In this document: in pieces, positions 35,529 through 45,612 of the stretch
How positions within the stretch are numbered: position 1 is the stretch's first letter
Layout: each line of letters begins with the position of its first letter
Source of the DNA: Rosellinia necatrix
Taxonomy: Eukaryota > Ascomycota > Sordariomycetes > Xylariales > Xylariaceae
DNA: 64,000 bases
Assembly (NCBI GenBank): GCA_021209875.1
Contig: JAGYVD010000001.1
Span: 3,906,001-3,970,000, forward strand
Reading direction: 5' to 3'
Translations under genes and position numbers: made by a program
Notes under the pieces: generated by a model
Told to the model about the DNA's origin: nothing
The model's input: the letters and a program-made list of their open reading frames with translations, nothing else
Databases searched by the model: none

Positions 35529-36543
35529 GATACGATGCGATGTCGGTCGGTGTATACTATGTGTTCCTTCATCGCGACTCTCTGCGCTTCTGCTGGATGG
35601 GATTTGTTGTGTCGTTAACGGCTCATCTGCTGTTGGACGATGCGAATTGTGGCCGGATGCTCTCTGTGTAGGGAGTGGTTGTCTGTAAGGGAATGTTTTG
35701 CTAGGTTGTAAGCGGTCTGCCTGTTATGAGGCTTGCTTCTCGCCGATGCGAGAGCTGCCGTTATGACTCCACGGCTTTACCACAATTCTAAATGCTCTCC
35801 TCTAGCAAGTTCCTTGACCCTTTACAGACCAAATGACCGAGAGAGCCCGGTTAACCTACGATGCGGTAAAACTAGAGCCTCGTTGCTGTGAAGCGGTTGG
35901 ATCCGGGACTCGATACCTACCTATCAACGATTGCCGTTATGCTTTCTCGGCTGCAATAAACTAACGCATAGACGAAGGATACAAGGCGACCATCTCCTGA
36001 ATGTATTTTATTATAGTAAGATAATAAGGGACAATAACGATACAATAAAAATCTAGGTCATCTTCAATATCGAACTCTATGGAGCCCACCTCTCCTACCC
36101 TTTCCCCCCCTTTCCTTCTACTACGGCGTTATAAAGCGCATGTTATAGCGGCGGCGTCCATATACGTGACAAGGTGAAGCAATTACTCCGGCTTACTTTT
36201 TATGAGACATTATGTAGTAAGGTAGTGGCCTATCCAGTGAGACCGTGACTTAGATGGATCTATCTACCTAGGGTTATCAGAAATACCAACTCAAGCTGAA
36301 GGTACTTAACTTACTTGCCTGCTATCAACCCTGAACAGGCGAACCTACCCTGGGGTAGAGGCCAAGACCCACTTCCTCCGCACTCGCGCTTACCAGGACC
36401 AGGTACTAACTAATACTACCTAATGGCCCGTGCATTAACTTAACTTTAGGCAAGCTTGAGCCGTCAGGAGCTTGTCTGCCCCGCCAAGCTGCCACAGCCC
36501 TCACAACTAGGTAAGTACTCACTTCGACTTTGCTACCCCCAAT

Positions 36544-36598
36544 CATCCACATTACATCCACATTACATCCACATTACATCCACATTACATCCACATTA
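36544..36598 (+). repeat. Five exact copies of an 11-bp unit (CATCCACATTA)
   Basis: Perfect head-to-tail minisatellite about 145 nt upstream of the CSN4 ATG, probably in its leader or core promoter. Confidence 0.95.
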
Positions 36599-36743
36599 CA
36601 TACGTTTTACATACACACACATAGATATACATTACACACGTACACACGCATCTGACCCGGTATATATTCTACGGAGCCGGTCTCCAACCTTCGATTTCGA
36701 TCCCGATCCAACTCTACTTGCTCTGAAAACCCCCCTTTCGAAG

Positions 36744-38039
36744 ATGGCGAGCTCCAAAATCACCCAGCTCATGCAGATGGCCTACACCGACGCAGGCGGA
36801 GACCAGGCCGCCGCCTACAACTCGGTGCTCGAAAACCTCCTGTCGAACCACATGGCGGCGGCCACCACCACCGCCACCGCCACCGCCACCGCCATCATCG
36901 CCGACGACCTGAAGGAGCTGGCGAGCCACCTGTTCTCGGCGAACCCGGGGGTGGTGACGCAGCGGGACGTGCTCGAGAGCCTGATCCGGGCGCTGCGGGC
37001 CATGGACTCAGCGGACGTGTCGGTGGCGGTGGGGCAGCATGTGCTGGACGCGGTCGCGTCGCTGCCGTCGGGCTCGCTGCTGGACCAGGTGGCGTCGCTG
37101 CGGGAGCTGGTGGGCGACGCGCACGAGACCAACGAGGACTTCCTGGCGGCGGCGCGGGTGCTGGCCGAGATGCCGCTCGACGCGGCGCAGCGCAAGGTGA
37201 CCAACGAGGAGCGCGTGCGCGTCTGGGTGCGCGTCGTGCGCGACTACCTCGAGGTCGACGACGCCACCTCGGCCGAGAAGTACCTCAACAAGCTCAAGAA
37301 CGTCATCTACACCGTCGCCGACCCGACCCTGAACCTGCACTTCCGCCTCTCCCAGGCCCGCATCCAGGACGCCAAGCGCGAGTTCCTCGCCGCCAGCGCC
37401 GCCTACCACGACATCAGCCTCTCGCCCGCCGTCGCCGAGGGCGAGCGCCTGCACACGCTCGCCATGGCCGCCCGCTGCGCCATCCTCGCCCCCGCCGGCC
37501 CCCTGCGCGCCCGCGCCCTCGGCCGCCTCTACAAGGACGAGCGCGCCGTCCAACTCGGCGAGTTCGCCATGCTCGAGAAGATGTTCCTCGACCGCCTCCT
37601 CGCCCCCGCCGAGGTCGCCCGCTTCGCCCGCGGCCTCGCCCCGCACCAGCTCGCCACCACCTCGGACGGCTCCACCGTCCTCGACAAGGCCGTCGTCGAG
37701 CACAACCTCCTCGGCGCCTCCCGCCTCTACAGCAACATCGGCTTCGGCGCCCTCGCCCTCCTCCTCGGCCTTGAGCCCCACCGCGCCGAGGAGACCACCG
37801 CCCGCATGATCGAGCAGGGCCGTCTCGTCGGCCGCGTCGACCAGATCGAGGAGCTCATCTGGTTCGAGCGCGGCGAGGCCTCGGGCGAGAAGGGCAGCGG
37901 CCGCGCCGAGGTCACCGTCGGCCGCGAGATGCGCCGCTGGGACGCCAACGTCCTCGGCCTCGCCGAGGAGGTCGAGAACGTCACCAACGCCCTCCAGCGC
38001 GAGTTCCCCGAATTTGTCGCCGCCAACATGGTCGTATGA
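36744..38039 (+). CDS. csn4: COP9 signalosome subunit 4
   Basis: Subunit of the COP9 signalosome, which removes Nedd8 from cullin-RING ubiquitin ligases and controls development and secondary metabolism in filamentous fungi. Intronless, 431 residues from the ATG in AAGATGGCG. The N-terminal helical-repeat part includes LLSNHMAA, ELASHLFSANPGVVTQRDVL and TNEERVRVWVRVVRDYLE. LEVDDATSAEKYLNKLKNVI and YHDISLSP are Csn4 hallmarks. The C-terminal PCI region (about 210-390) contains LGEFAMLEKMFLDRLL, VLDKAVVEHNLLGASRLYSN, IGFGALALLLGL and AARMIEQGRL-like sequence. A Thr/Ala run (AATTTATATATA) interrupts the N-terminal part. Codon third positions are almost all G or C, which creates a 347-codon antisense open frame that I reject. 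Loss of this gene in budding yeasts agrees with a filamentous host. Confidence 0.95.
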   Translation: MASSKITQLMQMAYTDAGGDQAAAYNSVLENLLSNHMAAATTTATATATAIIADDLKELASHLFSANPGVVTQRDVLESLIRALRAMDSADVSVAVGQHVLDAVASLPSGSLLDQVASLRELVGDAHETNEDFLAAARVLAEMPLDAAQRKVTNEERVRVWVRVVRDYLEVDDATSAEKYLNKLKNVIYTVADPTLNLHFRLSQARIQDAKREFLAASAAYHDISLSPAVAEGERLHTLAMAARCAILAPAGPLRARALGRLYKDERAVQLGEFAMLEKMFLDRLLAPAEVARFARGLAPHQLATTSDGSTVLDKAVVEHNLLGASRLYSNIGFGALALLLGLEPHRAEETTARMIEQGRLVGRVDQIEELIWFERGEASGEKGSGRAEVTVGREMRRWDANVLGLAEEVENVTNALQREFPEFVAANMVV

Positions 38040-38486
38040 AACCGGACCCATGAAACAAGCAAAGGTGCGGATGGATGGATGGGAGGGTGGCGGGGGAGAA
38101 GGATAACGTTTTTTTTTCTTTTTCTAACGATGCAAATGATACCACGAATATGGAATTACTACGAAGTGTGTCGCTTGGCATGTTACAATCAGGCCTGGTG
38201 AGTTCGATTCGGACGTTGGCCGATCGTAGGCAGACCCCGCGCCATGAGGAGCATGATAATCGGTGTGCACAACATATACGGCGTTTGGCTGAGGGGTCAT
38301 GTCATAATGATGGCATGGCATGGCAAAAAGGGAGAATTAAGGGGCATTTGGTACCCCTTGTAATCAATAGATCGATAGATCCCGGGGAGGGTTGTAAAAC
38401 GATCCATCTTCCCGTCCCCGGCAGCAAAAAAAAAAAAAGATCTTCCAAGACAAAAAGAGTTTTCTTTTTTTTCTTTCTATTAGGTT
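38040..38486. other. Convergent 3' spacer between CSN4 and the SGNH hydrolase
   Basis: The two genes are transcribed toward each other with 447 bp between stop codons. It contains an A13 tract (38426-38438) and T-rich runs near 38110 and 38462, which could serve as polyadenylation or termination sequence in both directions. Confidence 0.55.
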
Positions 38487-39807
38487 TCAATCAAGGTCCT
38501 TCTTACGGACTATAATGTACCCCTGGCTCAGGAGCCGCGGGTCGCCCATCTCCTCCTCGAAAATCAGGTCCTCGATCGCCTTGCGCTGTCTCGCATCCCA
38601 CACGACGCTGCTGATGTCCGTGCCCTGCGCCTCGGCCAGTCGGAGGATGCGCACGAGGGCGTCGCCGATCTTCTCGCCCATCAAGTCGTAGCCGGCCGCC
38701 ATCAGGTGCACGCCGTCCGGGTCCCAGTACTTGTCCCGATCCTCTGGGGACATGGCATGATAGGGGATTGCCTTGAAGAGATCAAAGTGGAAACTGGAAG
38801 TTTGTTTCGTTAGGTGTCAGATAAGAGAGTAGGTGAAGACGAAGGAGATGAAGGGGATGAAGGGGTTCATGGTGTTCATGGAGTTAGTCATCTGTTAGGG
38901 GGTGTAGGGCTGGTGATCATCTATGTAGGTAGGTAGTTGAATACCCATGGAGGGGTTGAAGGGGATTATGTATTGCGTGTTAGGTATTAAGGAATCGTGG
39001 ATGGGGACTCACAAGTTCTCTCTCTCGTAGCTCTTGATACCGCTGTTTACCTGATCCCGTCTCACTATAGCGGTGGGGTGTCTCCATTTGGTTTCCGGTA
39101 TGGTAAGCGCCAAGACCTTGCTCCCTTTCGATAATGGGATATCCCAGACACGCTTTAGGCCCTCGATGATCCGGTTTGGCGGCTTGCTCCATCCAATGTC
39201 ACTAGGTAAAGAAGATGTTAGATAGTGGCTAAGGTGTTAGGAACGATATGATTTTTTTTGGTTTCTCATATCATCGACCTATGTTATGGGTGATATATCA
39301 TTGGGTCTTGGCAAAGCCTGGAAGCTTGAACTCGAAGTCTGGGAAGCAAACACGTACTTTGTCCCACCCAGCACTATCGTCCAGTCATATGGGTGCTGCG
39401 CTAACCTCCCTAAACGAATTCATGTTAGTTATTTATGCGATTATCGTTTATTTGGAGTCTGAACAAAATGAATACGAATGATTTTGGAATGATTTTCCCG
39501 AGACCAGTGAGGGAGTAGATCCTGTGTTTTATTTCGTTCTAGGACCAACGGGGCAGAGGCACTCACAGCTCGCCTGCATCCGGCTGAGAAACTTGCCGTC
39601 TACGACGAAATCACCCGGAACCCCTTCGACCTCGCACTCGACCTTGCGTCCGGGGAAGGCCTCCTCGATTTTCTGGGCCAGCACCTCAGCATACGGGTGC
39701 GATTCTGGGTAGCCGAAGGTGAGGGAGTTACCGAAGCACAGGATGCGGAGTGGCGGCTCCTCGGCGCTCGCCTTGGCGGGCCTTCTAGCCTGGGACGACG
39801 ACGCCAT
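38487..39807 (-). CDS. SGNH/GDSL-family hydrolase (intracellular esterase type)
   Basis: 262 residues in four exons: 39807-39567, 39409-39358, 39201-39013 and 38793-38487. The introns of 157, 156 and 219 nt are the longest set in the window. The SGNH blocks are all present: CFGNSLTFGY (block I, nucleophile Ser28), VPGDFVVDG (block II with Gly), LGGTND (95-99, block III, Asn98, joined across a splice site) and DPDGVHL (block V, Asp187 and His190). No signal peptide is evident (MASSSQARRP), so a cytosolic enzyme is likely. The family cleaves acyl or acetyl esters and thioesters; the substrate is unknown. Every junction keeps phase and restores a motif, which makes the model solid. A frame open upstream of the ATG has no start codon. 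Confidence 0.9.
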
Positions 39808-41374
39808 CCCTAAGGTATCTAATAACTCTGCCACCCGGGGATTTGGGGTTTGCCGAGTTTTGGAGCAAACAACGCCTCCTTTCGTTGGCCTCGACCTGTA
39901 GACGGGCAAAGGAGACTGATGAGACCTGTTACAGGGTTACAGGGCGTTAGGTAGGTTGATGGGGCCGTTATCAGTTCCTCTTCTTTTGATATAATAGAAT
40001 AAATCAGGGGGGTTCCGATGATGAAGCGGTAGTGAAGCGGTAGTGAGGTGGTAGTGAGGTGGTCGTGAGGTGGTCGTGAGGCAGTGGCGGGGCAGAAACG
40101 AGCGCAGCGATGTTATTTGATCGGTCTGATATACAGTATGAATCACGGCTTGCTCGGGACGGCCCGTCACTGTGTCAAGAGTGCCAAATGTTTGCCAGAC
40201 TATATGTCAACTGAACGCCACTCTGAGAAGGGCAGGGTTGTCTTGGAGAGGAACAGTGTATCGAACGTGAAGTCGGGTATGCCACCGATCTAGTGGTGAT
40301 GGGAGGACGTATAAAGTAAGCAACTAAGATAACGAAACAAAGCCGAATGCCGCGTATAGTCGAAGACTGGCTCGTGTCCGAATAAAAGGATCAAAATGCA
40401 TGAGAGTGCAAGGGAAATGGTGGAATTGGTGGGAATCGCGCTGGTAACCAAAACAGCAGCATGAGCGTAGCGTTTGGGATGAGGGCTTGAGCTTGCTTGG
40501 CTGAGTCAAAGGTGAAGACGGTAGGTGAGTACCCCCCGCCACCAAGGGACAGGGAGCCGTTGTTGGGACGCGTGTTGGAGGGCTGGGTAGAGGTAGGTAG
40601 GGAGCCAATAGGGGATTACCTAAGTTGACTAAGATGTAGATACGTCACTGCTGCCTGCCTGAGACTTCTAGGCAGGTAGATAGTTAGTACCTGCGCAAGT
40701 AGGTATTTCAGGGAGGTGAAGCAAGAAGTAGATGCTTTATCAAGCGTTAGGTAGGCAACCAACTGTTAAAATGGTAAGTTAGGTAGGTAAGTACCTAACT
40801 GGTAGCCCTCTAAATACCTGGGTAAGTACTTTAGGTACCTACCGGAGAGGTAGGTATCCTTGCGTCACTCTACACAATACCTACCTGGCTGGAGTTGGAA
40901 ACGTGGGGTAGAAGATTGATAAGGAACCCCCACCTTACTGCCTACCTACTCAGTACTTAGGTACTTGCGGTGAACCACTACTAGCCGACGACAAAACTAT
41001 TAACATCCATGTCGAGCCTTGGCTTTACCTTGTCCTCAGATCCCCAGGATAAGTCAGTGGCATACTGGCAGCAAAACTGGGGTGTTGACGATAGTCAGTC
41101 ATTAAAATAATATGAAATATCCCAGCCTTGGGGGTTATGCCTTCTAGTGCCTGCTGTATGATCTCCTAGGAAAGAATTCGATGTCTACACGATCCAGACC
41201 CCTCTTGTATATGCCATGCTCCCGACCAATGCAAATCAATCATTAATTCTCGTGCAATGCTATCCTTGCCACCTTGCAATGGAATATTCACAGAATCCCG
41301 TCTCAAAATGGTCCCGAACCTCGACGGCCCATGCCACTATGTACAACCGCTTGTGATCAATCATCCTTGTCGCT
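39808..41374. other. 1.6-kb spacer with a minisatellite and dense TACCTA words
   Basis: Promoter of the SGNH gene on the left, including the 11-bp repeat at 40029-40083. The 3' flank of CAF120 lies on the right. Between 40600 and 40990 the TACCTA/TAGGTA/GGTACC family reaches its highest density in the window. No gene recognised. Confidence 0.55.
40029..40083 (+). repeat. Five imperfect copies of an 11-bp unit (GTAGTGAGGTG)
   Basis: Head-to-tail 11-bp units with one to three changes, some 220 nt upstream of the SGNH hydrolase start. It has the same unit length and copy number as the unrelated repeat upstream of CSN4. Confidence 0.85.
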
Positions 41375-44300
41375 CTAAAAGGCTTGCCCGTGATAATACG
41401 GGCTTTGTCCACGCCCTCCACTGGCACCACCCCTCCCGGGCGAGAACGGTGGCGATGACGAGTATTGACCTTGGGGCGGGATGAATCGTGGATCCATATT
41501 CCCTGGAGGGGGTGATCGAAACCCGCCGGAGCCGGGCATCCAGTTCCCTTCTTGTTCGGCTCCGGGGGCAGGATTACCGTAGCTGCGAGGCATTCCGTAG
41601 CCTTGTTGTCTAGGAGACGCTGGAACCATGCCTCGACCCATGTTTGAATACATCCCGGCCGGCGGCGGGGAGCCCACCGGCTGCTGCTGGTATGGCTGGG
41701 GTGTTTGCTGTTGTTGCCGCTGAATAGCGTTCTGGGCAGCTTGGCTAGCCCAACCATGCTTCATATTTTCCAGTTCACGCTCGCGCACCTGAAGCGCCCC
41801 TACCAATCCCCCGCCAGCCTGTACATTATTTTTGTTTCCCGCCATTTGGATCAGAGGCGCACCAGTTATGCGGGATACGTGCTCCTGCTCGCGAGCGGAT
41901 AAATGGGATTCGCCCTGCGCTTGTTGGCCACCCAGGACCGCGCCTGCGCCACGGGACCCTGGCCTCTGAAGCAGCTCCCCGGATCTTGGGCGTTGTTGAA
42001 GCAGTTCCGCAGCACCCCGCGAATGGGGGCGCTGTAATAGGTCATGTGAATTATTCCGCGAATGTGCCATTCCTATGTAGTCCTTGTCTTGACCCCGGCC
42101 GAGTGGAGGGGTTGGCGTACCGATACGGTGGTTAGAAAGGGTGATGCCTGACGAATGCCGTTGGTGGGCGTACGAAGGTGTTGCTGTTGCCGCCCTTTGT
42201 TGGACAAACTCCTCAGCTGAAAGAGCGGCCCCGTTTGGCCCAGGTGAGCCGGCTGCTGTGCTGGCTGGCTGCCAGATGACGCTCCGGCGTACATTGTCTT
42301 CTGAACCCTGTCGGTTATGCGATGTCCCGGATATGGGTGGCCTTTGTGGAGATGCCGCGGCGGGTGACTGAGCCCTAGGGCCAGATGCATTGACAGTTTG
42401 TGAAGCACCTATACCACTCGGGGTCAACGTTCGTGGTGCTGCGGCGTAATTAAGGGTGGGGCCAAAATCGATGCCCGGAATCTCGAAGCTGGAACCGCCA
42501 GGCCGGGTTAAGGGCTCTGGCGATGCTCCGACGGTTTTCAACACTCCAGCTCTGGGCCGCTCGGTTGACGAAGTTCCAGCCCTAGGTCGTTCGACAGACG
42601 AAGTTCCAGTTGATGGTCGCGAACTGGCATAATCGGGACTTGCAGTAGATGCACCATCATCATATCGGCTGCTGGCTTGACTGGCCATCGTGTCGTAACG
42701 CAGAACGTTTAGTTGGGGAATAGGGCTGCCCGGGGTTTGAGCACGGACTTGCCCAAACCCGTCAGCGTCTATCCGATGGCCGGTGAAACTTCCGCTAGCT
42801 GCCGATTCCGTCACTGGAGTTATGCTGTCCATCCTTGGCCGCTGTTGGAGACTGTCCGAACGGGTTGGTAATGGTTTCCTCTGGATGGGTGGTGAAGTAT
42901 TCAATGGAGATAGTGGCTCACCGCGATCTCGTGGAGGCGATCGAGGCGCGCCCCTTCCTCCTGGCCCAGGAGGGCCAGGTTGGTAACCGTTGTATGCGCC
43001 TTGAGGTCCATTCCCGGAATAACCACGGCCGGATGGCGGCATGTTTGGCGGCGGACGGCCGCGTCCTCTACCTGGGGGGCCCGGTAGTGGGCCAGCAGGC
43101 GGCGGTCCACGATAGGCTGGGTGGTGATTGCTTTGGGGGCCGTAATTCGGGGGCCCTAGTGGTCGGTTTCCGGTCGCCGTGCCTGGTCTTGAGATCGGCG
43201 TTTTTGGTCGAGATGTAGGGGTCGGCCCCCGAGAATTGGGCGGGATACCTGCTGCTGGATTAAACGGAGATCTCGATCGCTGCGATGTAGGATCCATGTC
43301 GTGGAACGGGAAACCGGGAGATTGAGGAGGGTTGTTTAGTAAAGCTTCACGAGATGCAACGTTAGCAGTCATCCCCGTGTCGTTAGCGTGCAAATGTACT
43401 GGTTGACCACGGTAGTCGGGGTTTTGGCGGAATATTTCCTTCTGCTCTTCACTGTTGCTCTCACCCCCAGGGCCCCACGCATCTTGACTAACAGGCGCAC
43501 CACCGCCATCTTTAGCGAACTGTTCCAATGTGTCAATGGACAACCGACTGGTAGCGCGGCGCATTTCTGGGGAGTGGTATGGTTGATGACTAGGCTTGTC
43601 TTCCGGGGCATGAGAAAACGTGGGTGGTTGAGACACTGGCTCTGGCGTCTGCATCCTCCGCATGCCGTCAAAATCGCGAATTGGGGGGCCCATGCCCTCT
43701 TCATCTTCGAATCCAGGTTGTGTATTGGATACGTCCCCAATATGGCCGGCCATGGCACCATCCATTGCGGGGTGTCCCCGATCTTGGGCTAAGGGAGGAG
43801 GAGAAACATTTGCACCTCCCGGGCCAGAATTCAAGGACATGGACCGTATTCTAGTAGTCGGTGGTGCCGCCTCATCAGCGAAGCCTACACGAGGCTTCGC
43901 GGCTCCACCAGCCGTAGGGCCAAAACTGAGCCGATTTGTGCCGCTGTTTGTTCGACTTGTACTGCTGCTCTCACTACTTTCATCGGCAGTATTGCTCATA
44001 CGAGTGCCAGTCAGTTCCTTGAGTTTCTTTCTCCATTCCCTCTCAGTCCGAGTCGCATTTCCATCGGTCGATATTAAGCTTGACACATCGAGCAGCTCTA
44101 GATACCCGTAACGTTTGTGCTTAGGCATGGCGAACATTAGGGATCTAGCATCCAAGACACTAGCAACTAATCGACCTGGGCGCCCATAAAGTCCGAATGT
44201 ATCCCAGGTTGGGAATAAGAATCTAAGCATCATTTCAAACCCGCTGACAGCAGGATTTACTTCCGGCATGATGAATACAAACCCCTCGGTGGACGAGGGG

Positions 44301-45612
44301 GGGTCTGTGTGGATAGTAATGTCGCCCTCGATTTTAATCAACGTAGATCCATCAATCAACGACTTTGATTGTGGATATATTGCGTATGCGGAATAGGCGT
44401 CGCTAATGGTGGCTATAGGCGGTACCTTCTTTTGCTTTTTGCCCTCTTTCCTTTGGTCGTAGAATTTTATGTCCCCTTTGATGGTTGGTGTATGGGAACG
44501 ATCGTACGGGTTCTTCTTCTTATGCTCTTTCATGGCCTTTTGGAATTCTTTCTCATCTGGTGGTGAGATGACGCACCAGCAGCGTCTCCAAGGGACACCG
44601 GCACCAAAGCGAACCCTTACCCATTGATCTACGTGGATTCGCGATCGCTCCATGATGACGCCTATGTTGTTCAGGTGTTTCCCCTTGCCTGCAATTAATG
44701 CCCCTGTGTACGCCTCCTGCAGCGTCGAGTGTTCGAATATGGCAAGCCGAATACCGGAGGTCCATTGTATTAGAGACTGCCTAGAGTTAAAATGCAGTAA
44801 ATACCGGTTTCGTCCCGCAGTTGAAATGCTAAGGATATTCTGCAAAGGTTGTTCTTCATTGGATCTCGTGGGTAATGACTCGATCTAGAATATGGTCAGT
44901 TCGTCCGCCTAACCACAATGCTGTTGATGGATATGTTGAGGTACCATTTTAATAGAGGCATCAGTCAAATTAAGGAATTTAGGCAAGACCTCTCCGTTCT
45001 CGCCAGCGGCATCTAACTCGGCAGCGTCCCAAAGAGACAGGACCGTCCCCACGAGTTGCGCAAAGCATTCTGTCCATGTACGGTCTGGATTTGGCTTGCC
45101 CTCTGCACCACGTTAGAAGACACTAGACACTTAATATCGAATTCGGTGAGTGACATACGAGTATTTTGATCATCTAATTTGAGGAAATAACCCTCCTGGT
45201 AGAGCTTATTGGCATGGCTATTGAGAAATGTGAATATGGGCTGTAGCTCCGGGATCGTATCTTCGGTGACATCCATGCGGGGCGGTTGGTAGACTTGGAC
45301 CATGGACAATGGGCGGGCAGAACTGCGATTTCGGGATCGGTTACGATCGGCAACAGTAATCGTCGAGCTAGCTAGTGGCAAGCTATCATGGTCGACCCAA
45401 AGAGGGGAGGCCGGGACCGTGGAGGACACGGCTCGAGCGTGGCTGCGGCGGTGGAAAAAGTCGCTTTTAGCAGCGTTGGGGTTCTTGCCGAGGTAGAGCG
45501 ATTTGCGACTGTCGTTTGGAGGGGTTGAGGGAGCGGAGGTAGAGTCGTCGTAGGTAGATTTCGGTTCGCCGTTCACGTTAACAGGAGAGTGTGAGCTGGA
45601 GAAGTGAGACAT
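41375..45612 (-). CDS. CAF120: PH-domain protein, CAF120/Skg3-like (CCR4-NOT associated)
   Basis: 1373 residues in three exons: 45612-45159, 45102-44945 and 44884-41375, with introns of 56 and 60 nt. Residues 1-120 are Ser-rich. A PH domain begins near ELQPIFTFLNSHANKLYQEG (about 120-140) and continues over both splice sites (TWTECFAQLVGTVLSLWD, FLNLTDASIKMIESLPTR, YLLHFNSRQSLIQWTSGIRL). A conserved region follows: WVRVRFGAGVPWRRCWCVIS, GDIKFYDQRK, SDAYSAYAIYPQSKSLIDGS and GFEMMLRFLFPTWDTFGLYG. From about residue 480 the protein is disordered and rich in Pro, Gly, Ser and Gln. Two adjacent near-repeats of SSVERPRAG and SSTERPRAG occur there. Yeast Caf120, Skg3 and Skg4 are the relatives; Caf120 associates with the CCR4-NOT mRNA-decay complex and Skg3 is found at the bud neck. 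Function here is inferred from that family. Confidence 0.9.

Larger units (their letters stand above)
35461..36743. other. Spacer between Jac1 and CSN4 with two minisatellite blocks
   Basis: Begins with (GAA/GAG)n and (GTG)n runs just after the Jac1 stop (35467-35530), then an AT-rich stretch near 35990-36060. TACCTA words occur at 36260-36420. A five-copy 11-bp repeat lies in the CSN4 leader (36544-36598). No gene seen. Confidence 0.6.

Noticed and set aside
37008..38051. 347-codon open frame antisense to CSN4
   Set aside because: It arises from the very high GC3 of CSN4, is almost wholly Ala/Gly/Glu/Val/Leu and has no recognisable motif.
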